A DNA stretch of 39,574 bases from an uncultured Acholeplasma sp. (GTDB lineage Bacteria > Bacillota_I > Bacilli_A > Acholeplasmatales > Acholeplasmataceae): assembly GCA_937868795.1 (NCBI GenBank), contig CALMNM010000133.1, forward strand, positions 1 through 39,574, written 5' to 3'. Positions 24,511 through 35,195 of this stretch are shown piece after piece; within the stretch, counting starts at the first letter, position 1; each line of letters begins with the position of its first letter. The position numbers and the translations under genes were made by a program. The notes beneath the pieces are model-generated. The model ran no database searches, had not been told where the DNA came from, and saw only the letters and a program-made list of their open reading frames with translations.

Positions 24511-25659
24511 TCACTCCTTTTGCTCGGATATAGCATAAGCACGCAGTGCTTCTTTTTCATTGACTAATCGTCGGTTTAAGATTTCAATCACCATCTTGGT
24601 TTGGAGTTGTTTGACCCAAGCTCCTGCTTTCTTCCCTACCGCCTCAATCATTTCAGTCGCGGATAGCTTTAAATCAAGATCGCTTTGAATGGGAAGTTGT
24701 TGATATTCTTTTTCGATGGTTTGCTTGAGATTGGGGGCGTATCCTAAGATATAGGCGATCCGGTTACCTAATAAACAAAAGTCTAAGCCATAGGTATAGA
24801 GGGTATAAGGATCATAGGGTTGTGGCTGCTTTGCTAAATATGCACCCGTTTCATAACGATGGCGATGCTTATTGGAAAACTTCCATTCGTTAGGTATGCT
24901 GCCATGTAACGCGAATGACAGGGTGAAAAAATTATCGATGTAAGGCATATCTTCAAGGGTATTCACATAAAGTAAGCCCTCTTTTAAACCAGGTAATACT
25001 TCATGAACCCCTGTCGTAATCATCGTATGAATGGCTTTTTTTAAATAGGGTCCTTTAAACATTTTAATCATTTCCATGAGGACACGTTCATTGGAAATCT
25101 CTAAGATTTTTCCTCTTAATGTATGAATCGCTTCTCTTGTTTCTTTATCGATTTGAAAGCCTAATTTAGCCTGGAAATAAAATGCACGCATGATTCTTAA
25201 CGCATCTTCATTAAATCGGTCGATCGGATTTCCAATGGTTTTAATCATTTTCGCTTGAAGATCAGCTTTTCCACCAACATAATCAATAATCTCTAACGCT
25301 TCTGTCATGAGCATTCCATTGATGGTAAAATCACGACGTTTTACATCATCTTCTACGGTCGCTTCAAAGCTCACTTCTTCGGGATGACGATTATCTTGAT
25401 ATTCAGATTCGATACGATAGGTCGTCACTTCAAAGGCATTCGTGCCTAAATAGACTGTGACTGTGCCATATTTAACCCCAGTGGGTTTTGTTTTAAAGAG
25501 TTTTGAGACCTGATAAGGCTTCGCATTGGTCGTGATGTCGATGTCAGAAACAGGCATCTTTAAAAGATAGTCTCTGACGACACCACCTACCATATAGGCT
25601 TCATACCCATTTTGTTTTAAGATACTAATGACTTTTTTTGCTAAGTTGATATTGCTCAT
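24511..25659 (-). CDS. cca: CCA tRNA nucleotidyltransferase (class II)
   Basis: Adds or repairs the 3' CCA of tRNAs. The 382 residues have the class-II N-terminal catalytic core: GGVVRD (25-30), metal carboxylates in SDIDI (D39, D41), RRDFTINGM, and the DxxR-type segment EDALRIMRAFYF. A more variable helical body and tail follow. The start is set at 25659 (MSNINLAKKV) because the upstream in-frame ATG forms part of the TATAATG of the -10 box. Confidence 0.93.
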   Translation of the reverse strand: MSNINLAKKVISILKQNGYEAYMVGGVVRDYLLKMPVSDIDITTNAKPYQVSKLFKTKPTGVKYGTVTVYLGTNAFEVTTYRIESEYQDNRHPEEVSFEATVEDDVKRRDFTINGMLMTEALEIIDYVGGKADLQAKMIKTIGNPIDRFNEDALRIMRAFYFQAKLGFQIDKETREAIHTLRGKILEISNERVLMEMIKMFKGPYLKKAIHTMITTGVHEVLPGLKEGLLYVNTLEDMPYIDNFFTLSFALHGSIPNEWKFSNKHRHRYETGAYLAKQPQPYDPYTLYTYGLDFCLLGNRIAYILGYAPNLKQTIEKEYQQLPIQSDLDLKLSATEMIEAVGKKAGAWVKQLQTKMVIEILNRRLVNEKEALRAYAISEQKE

Positions 25660-25671
25660 TCTTTTCACCGT

Positions 25672-25686
25672 TACCATTATACCATG
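25672..25686 (-). promoter_or_regulatory. extended -10 promoter of cca-yhaM
   Basis: TGGTATAAT on the minus strand. The -35 region is poor, so the extended -10 probably carries the promoter. The ATG embedded in TATAATG cannot be the translation start. Confidence 0.6.
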
Positions 25687-25770
25687 GTTTTTTGACCCTT
25701 ATTCTCAATTAAGTCGTTAATCTTTTCATATATTTAAAAAGATGGTAGGATGATAGATGAGGTGATTGTT

Positions 25771-26292
25771 ATGCGGGAAGTGATTTTATATATTGCGATG
25801 TCATTGGATGGATTTATTGCTGGCAAAGAGGATGATTTATCCTTTCTAGATGGATATGATGATTATCAAATTCCTCAAAAAGCTTATCAAGATCTTATGG
25901 CTGACATTGATACGATCATCATGGGACGAAAGACCTATACCTGGTTACTAAATCACATGGATAGTTGGCCTTATCCGGATAAAGAGACTTATGTCATCAG
26001 TAAAACGGTGCATGAAAATAAGGAATCCATCTTTTTCGTCAATGATAGTGTTTCACTGATTCGTTCTTTGCAAACTCGACCCGGAAATCATATTTGGCTT
26101 GTCGGTGGAAGTGAGATCATCGACACGTTGATGAAACAAAACCTGATCGATCAATACATGATCACTCTGATACCAAAAATCATTGGGTCAGGCACCCCCT
26201 TATTTAAAAATCAACAGGATGTGACATTAAATCTTATCGATGTGAAGTATGAGAAAGATCTTATCATGATAAGCTATCGTCCAAAAAAATAA
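25771..26292 (+). CDS. DHFR/RibD-C-like reductase
   Basis: A 173-residue protein of the RibD C-terminal/dihydrofolate-reductase-like fold, similar to YwjB and YyaP. Landmarks are LYIAMSLDGFIAGKEDD at the start, IDTIIMGRKTY (NADPH side), IWLVGGSEII and IPKIIGSGTPLF. The family reduces pterin- or flavin-related substrates with NADPH, but the substrate is unknown and a trimethoprim-type DHFR role should not be assumed. ATG 25771 is chosen because GAGGTG lies six bases upstream; the earlier ATG at 25750 has its G-rich site too close. It ends in a shared terminator. Confidence 0.85.
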   Translation: MREVILYIAMSLDGFIAGKEDDLSFLDGYDDYQIPQKAYQDLMADIDTIIMGRKTYTWLLNHMDSWPYPDKETYVISKTVHENKESIFFVNDSVSLIRSLQTRPGNHIWLVGGSEIIDTLMKQNLIDQYMITLIPKIIGSGTPLFKNQQDVTLNLIDVKYEKDLIMISYRPKK

Positions 26293-26317
26293 CACAGCGC
26301 TTGCTGTGTTTATTTTT
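26283..26317. terminator. bidirectional terminator between the reductase and the second degV
   Basis: AACACAGC-GCTT-GCTGTGTT (26291-26310), with TATTTTT on the plus side and seven T on the minus side. It touches both stop codons. Confidence 0.85.
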
Positions 26318-27167
26318 CGTCTTTTATAAATACGCCAATACCGATCACATCAGGACCAATATGGGCACCGACCACAGGTGTTGACGGTGCTTCATAAAGA
26401 CCTTCTAAACCAAGTTCATCACGAAGTGTCTGAACAAAGTGTTCATGAAGACCTGGATTTCCAGTATATAAGATATAGGCTTCATAGGGTCGATCATTCA
26501 CGTAGTCTTTCACCTTATCAGCAATCATCGATAACGCATTCTTAATATTTCTTACCTTTTCAACGGATACAATATGCCCTGTGTTTTGAACCTGCAAGAT
26601 CGGTTTAATTTTTAAGAGTTTTCCCATAAAGGCTTGAGCTCCTGAGAGTCTTCCGTTTAAAACTAAATGAGTCAGTGAATCGACAGCAAAGAAGATCGTG
26701 TTTTTTTCTCTCATCTTTGTAAGTCTCTCCTCAATCTCATCAAGTGACTTTCCTTCTTGTAACATCTTATCCGCTTCTAGTGCAAAAATACCTTCAGAGA
26801 AGCACACCGTTTTGGTATCAAAAACACGAATCTCCATTTTATCTTTCAGTTCTTCACTGGCCAGTTTAATGGCATTATGGGTACCCGAAAGCACGGATGC
26901 AAGTGTCGTCACAAAGAACGTATCATATCCCTTTTCATAGAGGTCTTCAAAGAACTGAATGACTTCTCCAATCGAAGGTTGACTCGTTTTAGGAACCATA
27001 TCCGGATGATCATGAAGCATCTGATAAAACGTATCTGCTTTAAGTTCAGAACCATCTAAGTATCCTTTATCATGGATAAAGATTTTAATGCGTAAAATCG
27101 CCACTTGGTGCGGTTTGTCATAATAATCCAACCCACCCGTAGATGTGTCAACAATTAATGTTTTCAT
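26310..27167 (-). CDS. DegV-family fatty-acid-binding protein (second)
   Basis: A 285-residue DegV/FakB-type protein. It keeps the expected loop PKTSQPSIGEV, TLASVLSGTHNA, FAVDSLTHLVLNGRLS, KIKPILQV and TPVVGAHIGPDVIG. It is clearly paralogous to the protein at 17712-18560 but closer to the consensus; its N-terminus reads LIVDTSTGGLDYY. Having two lets a FakA kinase accept different acyl chains, as known for FakB pairs; no fakA is in this window. Start at 27167 (GGGG five bases upstream) rather than the ATG 12 bases earlier. It is monocistronic. Confidence 0.9.
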   Translation of the reverse strand: MKTLIVDTSTGGLDYYDKPHQVAILRIKIFIHDKGYLDGSELKADTFYQMLHDHPDMVPKTSQPSIGEVIQFFEDLYEKGYDTFFVTTLASVLSGTHNAIKLASEELKDKMEIRVFDTKTVCFSEGIFALEADKMLQEGKSLDEIEERLTKMREKNTIFFAVDSLTHLVLNGRLSGAQAFMGKLLKIKPILQVQNTGHIVSVEKVRNIKNALSMIADKVKDYVNDRPYEAYILYTGNPGLHEHFVQTLRDELGLEGLYEAPSTPVVGAHIGPDVIGIGVFIKDEK

Positions 27168-27228
27168 GGTAACCCCCATGCTATCTAAGCATTACTATGC
27201 TATCACAAATTGAAATAAAAATAAATAT

Positions 27229-27240
27229 GCTATACTGATA
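27229..27240 (+). promoter_or_regulatory. extended -10 just before the YigZ-like gene
   Basis: TGCTATACT (TATACT at 27231-27236), with TTGAAA upstream at 27210-27215 (spacer 15). Transcription would start near 27242, only a few bases before the ATG at 27247, leaving little or no leader. Confidence 0.55.
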
Positions 27241-27246
27241 TTGGTG

Positions 27247-27855
27247 ATGAAATTGCGTTATTTGAAAGAAAAAGTCAGCATCGAATTTGAGATTCAAAAG
27301 TCGAGATTTATCGGACTCATTTTTCCCTTGCAGACACAAGAAGATAAGGCCGTGATTTTGCAAGACTTACGTAACGAATATCCCAAGGCAACCCATTACT
27401 GTAGTGCTTCCCTTCTTGGCGAACATCAGGAACAACAAACCGCTGATGATGATGGCGAACCTTCAAGAACTGCAGGGGTGCCCATTTTAGACGTTTTAAA
27501 GCACTATGATGTCACCAACATCCTCTGTGTCGTCATTCGTTATTATGGGGGGATTAAGCTGGGTTCAGGGGGGCTCGTTCGTGCGTATACCAAAGCGGCG
27601 TCTGATGTCATGAAGGAGGCTCGCTTTTATCACCAAACGTTGGTTCAAACCTACACCATCACGTTTGCCTATCATCATCTCAATGACATCGATCATTACT
27701 TAACTGATCGTGCTGTGATCACAAAAAAAGACTTCTCGGATGTCGTAAGTTATCAGCTTTATCTCATATCTGAGACAACCTCCATCCAAGAAATCTTTCA
27801 TTTACTTATAGCATATCAACTTCAAGAACCTAAACTACTCTTCATTGATGAGTAG
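27247..27855 (+). CDS. YigZ/IMPACT-family protein
   Basis: A 202-residue protein of the UPF0029/IMPACT family, conserved from bacteria to eukaryotes, where the relative modulates translation control; the bacterial function is not established. Family motifs are KSRFIG, ATHYCSAS, ADDDGEPSRTAGVPIL, and CVVIRYYGGIKLGSGGLVRAY. A C-terminal ferredoxin-like domain follows. The start is unsure: TTG 27241, ATG 27247 or TTG 27253. No ribosome site precedes the first two, so the transcript may be leaderless. The stop lies inside its terminator stem. Confidence 0.88.
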   Translation: MKLRYLKEKVSIEFEIQKSRFIGLIFPLQTQEDKAVILQDLRNEYPKATHYCSASLLGEHQEQQTADDDGEPSRTAGVPILDVLKHYDVTNILCVVIRYYGGIKLGSGGLVRAYTKAASDVMKEARFYHQTLVQTYTITFAYHHLNDIDHYLTDRAVITKKDFSDVVSYQLYLISETTSIQEIFHLLIAYQLQEPKLLFIDE

Positions 27856-27862
27856 TTTTTTT
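27832..27862 (+). terminator. terminator of the YigZ-like gene
   Basis: AAACTACTC / GAGTAGTTT stem with a nine-base loop and a T run. The stem contains the gene's final codons, and the T run overlaps the convergent cotH-like stop. Confidence 0.8.
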
Positions 27863-29393
27863 AATCACCAAAGTTCCCTTGAGCATATCGGGTGTATTCA
27901 AGTTCCTGTAAGATCCATAAACTGCGTTGTTCAAGATAATCCTTAAGATACTCGATTTGTTTTTCATGTGTATTTGCTTCAAGCATCTCGTTTGGATTAG
28001 GCCAAGTATAGATACCATATCGGGGCCACTTTTCAAAGTTATGTTCTGCTTGGTTAGCAAACGATTCACCGAGAATGGGAATCATGATCAGTAATTCAGG
28101 GAGCACTTCATTCATGTACCACTGGTAGCGAAGTTTAAACCGTTCTCTGATTTCAGGTCTCGCCATCATCAAACCAAATAAACGATTTTTCCAATCTCGC
28201 ATGCCATACCAATTTTCAGGACCATAATCGATATAATCCGCATTACCAAAAGCGAAGTCAAAGTCCCAGATAGGACCAAATTCGATACGTCCTCCTTGCT
28301 CTTTCATCATGTAAACAGAACTCCAACCCACATCGACATTTTTTGATATCTCATGAATTAAAAAGAAATCGATCGCATTATCTACATCCAGATATTCTTC
28401 ATAATCCCCGATGACGGTTAAGCCGTATTCCATGCGATACATGTAATTCTGCAAGAACTCTGCTTGCGCATCCAAATACGCAGGATCTTCTGGATCGGGT
28501 TCTTTGATTTCATAAGGATGTCGATCCACCAAAAACCAACCATTGCCTTCTTCTAATTGCCATTCATAGAAACGCATGTCAAGTTCAAAGAAATACCCTG
28601 TATCAATGACGCCAGGAAGTGTTTCAAAATAGAGTTTATTGGGATGGACTTCAACCTGTTCAGTTAAGACATAAAGGCCTTGATAACTATCATCGATATA
28701 GAGATCAATATAACGAATCTGTTGGGCATAATTGAGATGGGTGAAAAGCTGAGACATTTTATGAGCGACTGCATTTCTCATCAACGATGTATCGGCATAT
28801 TCTGCTAACAAAACATAGTTTTTTGCTTCAGGCATCCCAAAGATGGAGGTGTTTTTATCAAAACGCATCCGATAAGGCTTTTTCGGATAAGCATACCATG
28901 TCGAGTTTCCTCTACCTCTTAGTTTGACCTCATCGGTGGTTACCTCAGTGGTTGTGATGCCGTTTTTAATCCATTTTACTTCAACGCTAATGCCGATATA
29001 GGTGTCTAGCATGATCGTTTCGTTGGGAATATCACGGTGGATGTTGATTTGATAATGATTGTGTCCAGAGTCACTGGATAGCAAAGTCACAGTCTTAGTA
29101 AACTCAACCTCCGAGGTTCCTCTAGATACTTTTACTTTCACTTCAACTTCTCGATCATAAAAAGGCGATACGTACGTATACATGTCTTCTGAGATAACAC
29201 CATCCACATCATACATAACACGATAATCATCTTCGATGCTTAACTGAAAATCTGCGTTCAAATATTCAGGAATTTGATTGAGTAATGTATCTTCCATCGC
29301 ATTTAATTCCTCAGTAAAATCACGCCATGCTTCACATGCCGTAAGGGTGATGCTGATGAAAATTAAGAAGATAAATACGAAGATTTTTTTCAT
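27861..29393 (-). CDS. CotH-kinase-family lipoprotein
   Basis: A 510-residue predicted surface lipoprotein: signal peptide and lipobox LTAC (C20), a beta-rich N-terminal region, then a CotH-kinase domain. Landmarks are LRGRGNSTW (158-166) with PKKPYR, LYVLTEQVE (239-247), FFLIHEISKNVDV (343-355) and the metal-binding WDFDFAFG (376-383). The family is an atypical secreted protein kinase first seen in spore coat protein CotH. Outside spore formers it occurs as exported proteins of unknown substrate. AAGGTGA precedes the ATG, but the atp-operon terminator is only 12 bases upstream, so its promoter is unclear. Confidence 0.86.
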   Translation of the reverse strand: MKKIFVFIFLIFISITLTACEAWRDFTEELNAMEDTLLNQIPEYLNADFQLSIEDDYRVMYDVDGVISEDMYTYVSPFYDREVEVKVKVSRGTSEVEFTKTVTLLSSDSGHNHYQINIHRDIPNETIMLDTYIGISVEVKWIKNGITTTEVTTDEVKLRGRGNSTWYAYPKKPYRMRFDKNTSIFGMPEAKNYVLLAEYADTSLMRNAVAHKMSQLFTHLNYAQQIRYIDLYIDDSYQGLYVLTEQVEVHPNKLYFETLPGVIDTGYFFELDMRFYEWQLEEGNGWFLVDRHPYEIKEPDPEDPAYLDAQAEFLQNYMYRMEYGLTVIGDYEEYLDVDNAIDFFLIHEISKNVDVGWSSVYMMKEQGGRIEFGPIWDFDFAFGNADYIDYGPENWYGMRDWKNRLFGLMMARPEIRERFKLRYQWYMNEVLPELLIMIPILGESFANQAEHNFEKWPRYGIYTWPNPNEMLEANTHEKQIEYLKDYLEQRSLWILQELEYTRYAQGNFGD

Positions 29394-29404
29394 ATGTCAC
29401 CTTG

Positions 29405-29430
29405 TAAAAAAGCATAGGTTGTCCTATGCT
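29405..29430 (-). terminator. terminator at the end of the atp operon
   Basis: AGCATAGG-ACAA-CCTATGCT followed by six T on the minus strand. It begins at the DUF1146 stop and ends 12 bases before the cotH-like ATG. Confidence 0.85.
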
Positions 29431-29638
29431 AATTAAAGTAGTCTGTCAGTAATAAGGAAATTCGAACCATCACTTCTGCGAGCATGTGCCCCATGATGAG
29501 TGCGCCAAGAAAATAGGCAGCTTTAATTTCCCATAACTTAAATTTTTCAAAATGATTTTCAATATGGAGTGCTCTTAAAATCCGTAGTGAGATGGCAAAG
29601 AAGGTAATCAGAGACACAAAATAAATAAGATCATCCAT
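29429..29638 (-). CDS. DUF1146/YwzB-like small membrane protein
   Basis: A 69-residue protein with two membrane helices (about 3-22 and 40-62) joined by a charged loop. Its size, topology and location right after atpC match YwzB/DUF1146 of Firmicutes, which also follows the ATP synthase operon. Function unknown. Eleven bases after atpC with AAGGAGGG as ribosome site, so it is the last gene of the atp transcript. Confidence 0.78.
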   Translation of the reverse strand: MDDLIYFVSLITFFAISLRILRALHIENHFEKFKLWEIKAAYFLGALIMGHMLAEVMVRISLLLTDYFN

Positions 29639-29649
29639 GTAAGCCCTCC

Positions 29650-31418
<1,769 letters not shown>

Positions 31419-31429
31419 TCATTTCCTCC

Positions 31430-32272
31430 CTATACATTGGACCCATTGACCACGTCAATGAGTTCAGATGTGATTTCTTGTTGTCTTGCACGATGGTACA
31501 TCGTGTGTAGACGAGCCACGACATCATTCGCATTATCAGTCGCGTTTTTCATCGCGATCATACGAGATGCATGTTCGGATAGTTTCGCATCCGCCAGCGC
31601 TTCAAAAATATGTGATTCAATATAGATATCCATCGCTTGATCGACCACTTCTTCTGCCGGTATATCATAGATATAACTTTCATGGAATAGTGCGGGACGT
31701 TCATAATCAATCGGTAGCATCTGTTCACGGTTAATCGTTTGCGTCGCGGTATTGATATAGTGACTATAATAGATAACCACTTGATCAAAAGCACCTTCCA
31801 TAAACGCTTCCTTGATGAGATGTGCATAGGTACGATAAGACATCGTGGTAATATCATCACGGTTATAGATGATTTCCGTATTAATCATCTTAAATCCTCG
31901 CTTTTGGGCAAAATAAAATCCTTTTTTACCCAAAACAAAGACTTTAAATGATTTAGGGTCACGATCCTTCACTTCATCTAAAAAAGCTTTGAAGATGTTA
32001 TTGTGATAACTGCCACAAAGTCCTCGGTCAGAGGTCACCAAGATGAAGAGTGTGTGTTTATTTTCACTTTTTTCCATCATGCGGTGAGGTGATCCTAATC
32101 CCTGAAACGCATTTTCTAAGATCGAGTGAATTTTATCGACAAATCCGGAAGCATGGCTATGTAGTTCTGTGGCTTTTTTAATTTTGGATAGCGCGATGTT
32201 ATGCATCGCTTGCGTGATGGAAGCTGTTTTTTTAACTGCATTCATCCGCAATTTAATATCCTTTAATCCCAT
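31430..32272 (-). CDS. atpG: ATP synthase F1 subunit gamma
   Basis: Central rotor shaft, 280 residues. The N-terminal helix (LKDIKLRMNAVKKTASIT), the LVTSDRGLCGSYHNN segment and the C-terminal helix with MIAMKNATDNAND are diagnostic. The start overlaps the atpA stop by one base (TAATG). Confidence 0.97.
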   Translation of the reverse strand: MGLKDIKLRMNAVKKTASITQAMHNIALSKIKKATELHSHASGFVDKIHSILENAFQGLGSPHRMMEKSENKHTLFILVTSDRGLCGSYHNNIFKAFLDEVKDRDPKSFKVFVLGKKGFYFAQKRGFKMINTEIIYNRDDITTMSYRTYAHLIKEAFMEGAFDQVVIYYSHYINTATQTINREQMLPIDYERPALFHESYIYDIPAEEVVDQAMDIYIESHIFEALADAKLSEHASRMIAMKNATDNANDVVARLHTMYHRARQQEITSELIDVVNGSNV

Positions 32273-33777
32273 TAGATTAACCTCTTTAAATTCTGGATGA
32301 AGTGGTCAAGATCATGTTTTTCGGGAAGTGATTTCGTCTTCACTAAATGATCATGAATCTTTTTCCCAAGGTCATTCATCTTTAATCCTTGGCTGATTTC
32401 GGCTTCAAGTACTTTCACTTGATCAATCGTTAAGTCATCCATTAACCCTTCAGATAAAGCATAAATGGTGACGATTTGTGTGGGCATTTGTACGAGTTCA
32501 TGAACATCTTGTTTCAGAAGCTCCACGGTTTTACGTCCTCTTTCCAGACGTTTCTTCGCAGATGGATCTAAGTCAGATCCAAATTGAGCAAATGCTTCTA
32601 ACTCACGGTAATTGGCTAAGTTAATACGCAGAGTACCCGCGACTTTCTTCATGCCTTTCCACTGAGCCGCACCACCGACACGGGATACGGATAGCCCAGC
32701 GTTGATTGCAGGACGGATTCCTGAGTAGAATAGTTCAGCTTCTAAGAAGATCTGTCCATCGGTGATAGAGATGACGTTGGTGGAAATATAGGCTGAAATA
32801 TCACCGGCTTTCGTTTCGATGATGGGAAGTGCGGTAATCGATCCACCGCCAAGTTTATCATTTAAGCGTGCAGAACGCTCAAGAAGTCTTGAATGAAGAT
32901 AAAAGACGTCTCCTGGGTAGGCTTCACGTCCTGGTGGACGACGTAATAAGAGGGATAATTCACGATACGCGACCGCGTGCTTCGATAAATCATCATACAC
33001 GATTAAAACATCTTTACCTTGTTCCATGAAGTATTCTCCCATGGTAACACCGGCAAAAGGTGCTAAGTAAAGCAGGGTTCCTTCTCTGGATGCACCGGCA
33101 CTGACGACAATCGTATAATCCATCGCTTGATGCTGGTTTAATAATTGAACGAGCGCGGTCACAGAAGATTCCTTCTGTCCAATCGCGACATAAATACAAA
33201 TGGTATGTTTACCTTTTTGGTTGATAATGGTATCCACCGCTAAGGTTGTTTTTCCTGTTTGACGGTCACCGATGATGAGCTCTCTTTGGCCACGTCCAAT
33301 CGGGACGAGGGCATCGATGACTTTAATCCCTGTTTCCATGGATGCGTTAATCGATCCACGTTGCATAACGCCTTGCGCTTTACGTTCAACAGGTAAAAAT
33401 GCTTTGGCTTCAATGGGTCCTCTTGCATCAAGGGGTTCTCCTAATGGATTGACCACACGGCCTAAAAGTTCTTCTCCAACGGGAACTTCAAAAATGCGCT
33501 TGGTGGTCTTCACCATATCGCCTTCTTTGATCAGTTCACTGTTTCCTAAAAGAATGACCCCAACGGTATGTTCTTCAAGGTTAAACACTAAGCCTTTGAC
33601 GTGATGAGGAAACTCAAGAAGTTCACCCATCATGGCTTGCTGGAGACCATAGACTATGGCAATTCCATCGCCAACGCTTAGGACTTTTCCGATATTTTCG
33701 AGTTTGACATCTTGTTCATAAGATTCAATCTGCTTTTTAATGATTTCAGTCATTTCTTGGACTTTGATTTTTGACAC
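32272..33777 (-). CDS. atpA: ATP synthase F1 subunit alpha
   Basis: Non-catalytic nucleotide-binding subunit, 501 residues. P-loop GDRQTGKT (170-177), [11 protein letters not shown] near the N-terminus, [16 protein letters not shown], the [10 protein letters not shown] segment, and the arginine-finger region [15 protein letters not shown]. Length and motifs are normal. It lies eleven bases after atpH. Confidence 0.98.
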   Translation of the reverse strand: MSKIKVQEMTEIIKKQIESYEQDVKLENIGKVLSVGDGIAIVYGLQQAMMGELLEFPHHVKGLVFNLEEHTVGVILLGNSELIKEGDMVKTTKRIFEVPVGEELLGRVVNPLGEPLDARGPIEAKAFLPVERKAQGVMQRGSINASMETGIKVIDALVPIGRGQRELIIGDRQTGKTTLAVDTIINQKGKHTICIYVAIGQKESSVTALVQLLNQHQAMDYTIVVSAGASREGTLLYLAPFAGVTMGEYFMEQGKDVLIVYDDLSKHAVAYRELSLLLRRPPGREAYPGDVFYLHSRLLERSARLNDKLGGGSITALPIIETKAGDISAYISTNVISITDGQIFLEAELFYSGIRPAINAGLSVSRVGGAAQWKGMKKVAGTLRINLANYRELEAFAQFGSDLDPSAKKRLERGRKTVELLKQDVHELVQMPTQIVTIYALSEGLMDDLTIDQVKVLEAEISQGLKMNDLGKKIHDHLVKTKSLPEKHDLDHFIQNLKRLI

Positions 33778-33788
33778 GTTGTCACCTC

Positions 33789-34301
33789 TTATATCATGGT
33801 ATAGAGTTCTTCAAGCTCACGTGCAACAGAGCGGTCCAAGGACTGCCCTTGATAAATGATTTGAATCCCGCCGATTAAATCTGGATCGACGTGTTTATGC
33901 AGTGAGAGTGTATGATTCGGAAACGTTGGTTTTAATACCTTGATGATTCTTTGTTCCGTTTCCTCGGTTAATGGTTTAGCTGTAATAATATTTAAATGCG
34001 CAATTTTTAAATGCTGTCTGACATGTTTTGTCCATACAGAATAGATCTCTTTATAGGCATACATATGATTTTTCTCAGCGAGCATTTTTAAAAATGAACG
34101 AAAGAGGACATGGTACTTGAGTTGATCAATGAAAGCACATTTATCCGTAAAGTGGATCATCGGTGAATCCATCATATCCACCCATTCGGGGCGGATGTCC
34201 ATTTCATCACGAAATTCTTCAAACTGGTAGTGGATGAGATCGACGACGTCTTGATCTTTAGCTAGCGTGAATAACGCTTTGGCATGATTCGACGTACTCA
34301 T
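33789..34301 (-). CDS. atpH: ATP synthase F1 subunit delta
   Basis: Peripheral stalk cap linking F1 to subunit b, 170 residues. Recognised by the N-terminal helical bundle and the C-terminal segment [22 protein letters not shown], and by position between atpF and atpA. Its start overlaps atpF by four bases. Sequence is divergent in the middle, as is usual for this subunit. Confidence 0.93.
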   Translation of the reverse strand: MSTSNHAKALFTLAKDQDVVDLIHYQFEEFRDEMDIRPEWVDMMDSPMIHFTDKCAFIDQLKYHVLFRSFLKMLAEKNHMYAYKEIYSVWTKHVRQHLKIAHLNIITAKPLTEETEQRIIKVLKPTFPNHTLSLHKHVDPDLIGGIQIIYQGQSLDRSVARELEELYTMI

Positions 34302-34840
34302 GATTTCATGTTCTCCTCAATAATTTCATCAATGATGTCTTGATGAACCGATTCATCGATTTCTCTTTTTACTATTTTTTCAGCAGCAACAAAGGCAATC
34401 TCTTTAATCGATTGCTTGATCTGTTCATTGGCTTGTTCGATTTCAAACTGAATATCTTTTTCCGCTTGATCGAGCTTACGTTTAGCTTCCGCTTTCGCCT
34501 GTTCAAGAAGAGCTTCTTGTTGTTGATAGGCTTCTTGAGTTAACTTTTCTTTTAACTCTCTCGTCTCTTCTTTCATTTGTTCATAATCTTTTGTCGCTTT
34601 TGCTTGGATTTCCATCGCTCTTGCACGTTCATTTTCAGCATCTTCCATCGCTTGATGGAGTGCTTGTTGTCTTTGATCGATAAAGGAGGTCACCTTTGAC
34701 CAAAAAAACGTCTTTACGATCCAGACGAGAACGAAAAATGCGATGAGGTTTAAAAGGACAATATCAGGACGATCAAAGGCTGAGTTTAGGCCATCTTCGA
34801 TTCCCTGAACTAATTCATCAAAAATCGCATTAAGATCCAC
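34298..34840 (-). CDS. atpF: ATP synthase F0 subunit b
   Basis: Peripheral stalk: one N-terminal membrane helix (about residues 25-46 of the frame) followed by a long, charged coiled coil and the C-terminal VAAEKIVKREID motif. About 180 residues. There is no ATG start. GTG at 34840 has AGGA ten bases upstream; TTG at 34849 is possible but sits too close to that site. It lies downstream of atpE with a short gap. Confidence 0.93.
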   Translation of the reverse strand: MDLNAIFDELVQGIEDGLNSAFDRPDIVLLNLIAFFVLVWIVKTFFWSKVTSFIDQRQQALHQAMEDAENERARAMEIQAKATKDYEQMKEETRELKEKLTQEAYQQQEALLEQAKAEAKRKLDQAEKDIQFEIEQANEQIKQSIKEIAFVAAEKIVKREIDESVHQDIIDEIIEENMKS

Positions 34841-34857
34841 AACAATCAAATCCTATC

Positions 34858-35166
34858 TTATTTGGATGAAAGAATAAACGCAATGATCAAACCATAGATC
34901 CCTGTTGTTTCAGCAACAGCTTGTCCAATGAGCATGGTCACGGTAATCTTTCCTTGTGCTTCGGGTTGACGTCCAACAGCTTCCGCAGCTTTACCTGCAG
35001 CGATTCCTTGTCCAATCCCTGTACCAAACCCAGTGGTGACCGCTAAACCAGCACCGACATACCCTAAACCACGGGCAAACCATTCATTGGCTTCTGCCAA
35101 TACGGGGGGAAGCGTATCCAAAAATTGTGCTACTGATGAGAAAACATGAAATAGTGTGTCTAACAT
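34858..35166 (-). CDS. atpE: ATP synthase F0 subunit c with Na+-binding residues
   Basis: Rotor-ring proteolipid. Helix 1 and loop read [11 protein letters not shown] to VGRQPEAQ; helix 2 has [12 protein letters not shown]53, V84, E86, T87 and Y91 match, with identical spacing, the Na+-site residues Q32, V63, E65, S66 and Y70 of Ilyobacter tartaricus, indicating Na+ coupling (inference from alignment). The protein is 102 residues, longer than the usual 70-90. The first 30 residues are an added hydrophobic/acidic segment that may be an extra helix or a cleaved leader. AGGAG precedes the ATG. Confidence 0.95.
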   Translation of the reverse strand: MLDTLFHVFSSVAQFLDTLPPVLAEANEWFARGLGYVGAGLAVTTGFGTGIGQGIAAGKAAEAVGRQPEAQGKITVTMLIGQAVAETTGIYGLIIAFILSSK

Positions 35167-35195
35167 AGAAAATTCTCCTTTATCTCTTTAATAGT

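Noticed and set aside
27861-29393. Spore coat protein
   Set aside because: The CotH name reflects family history; the signal peptide, lipobox and absence of spore genes point to a surface lipoprotein.
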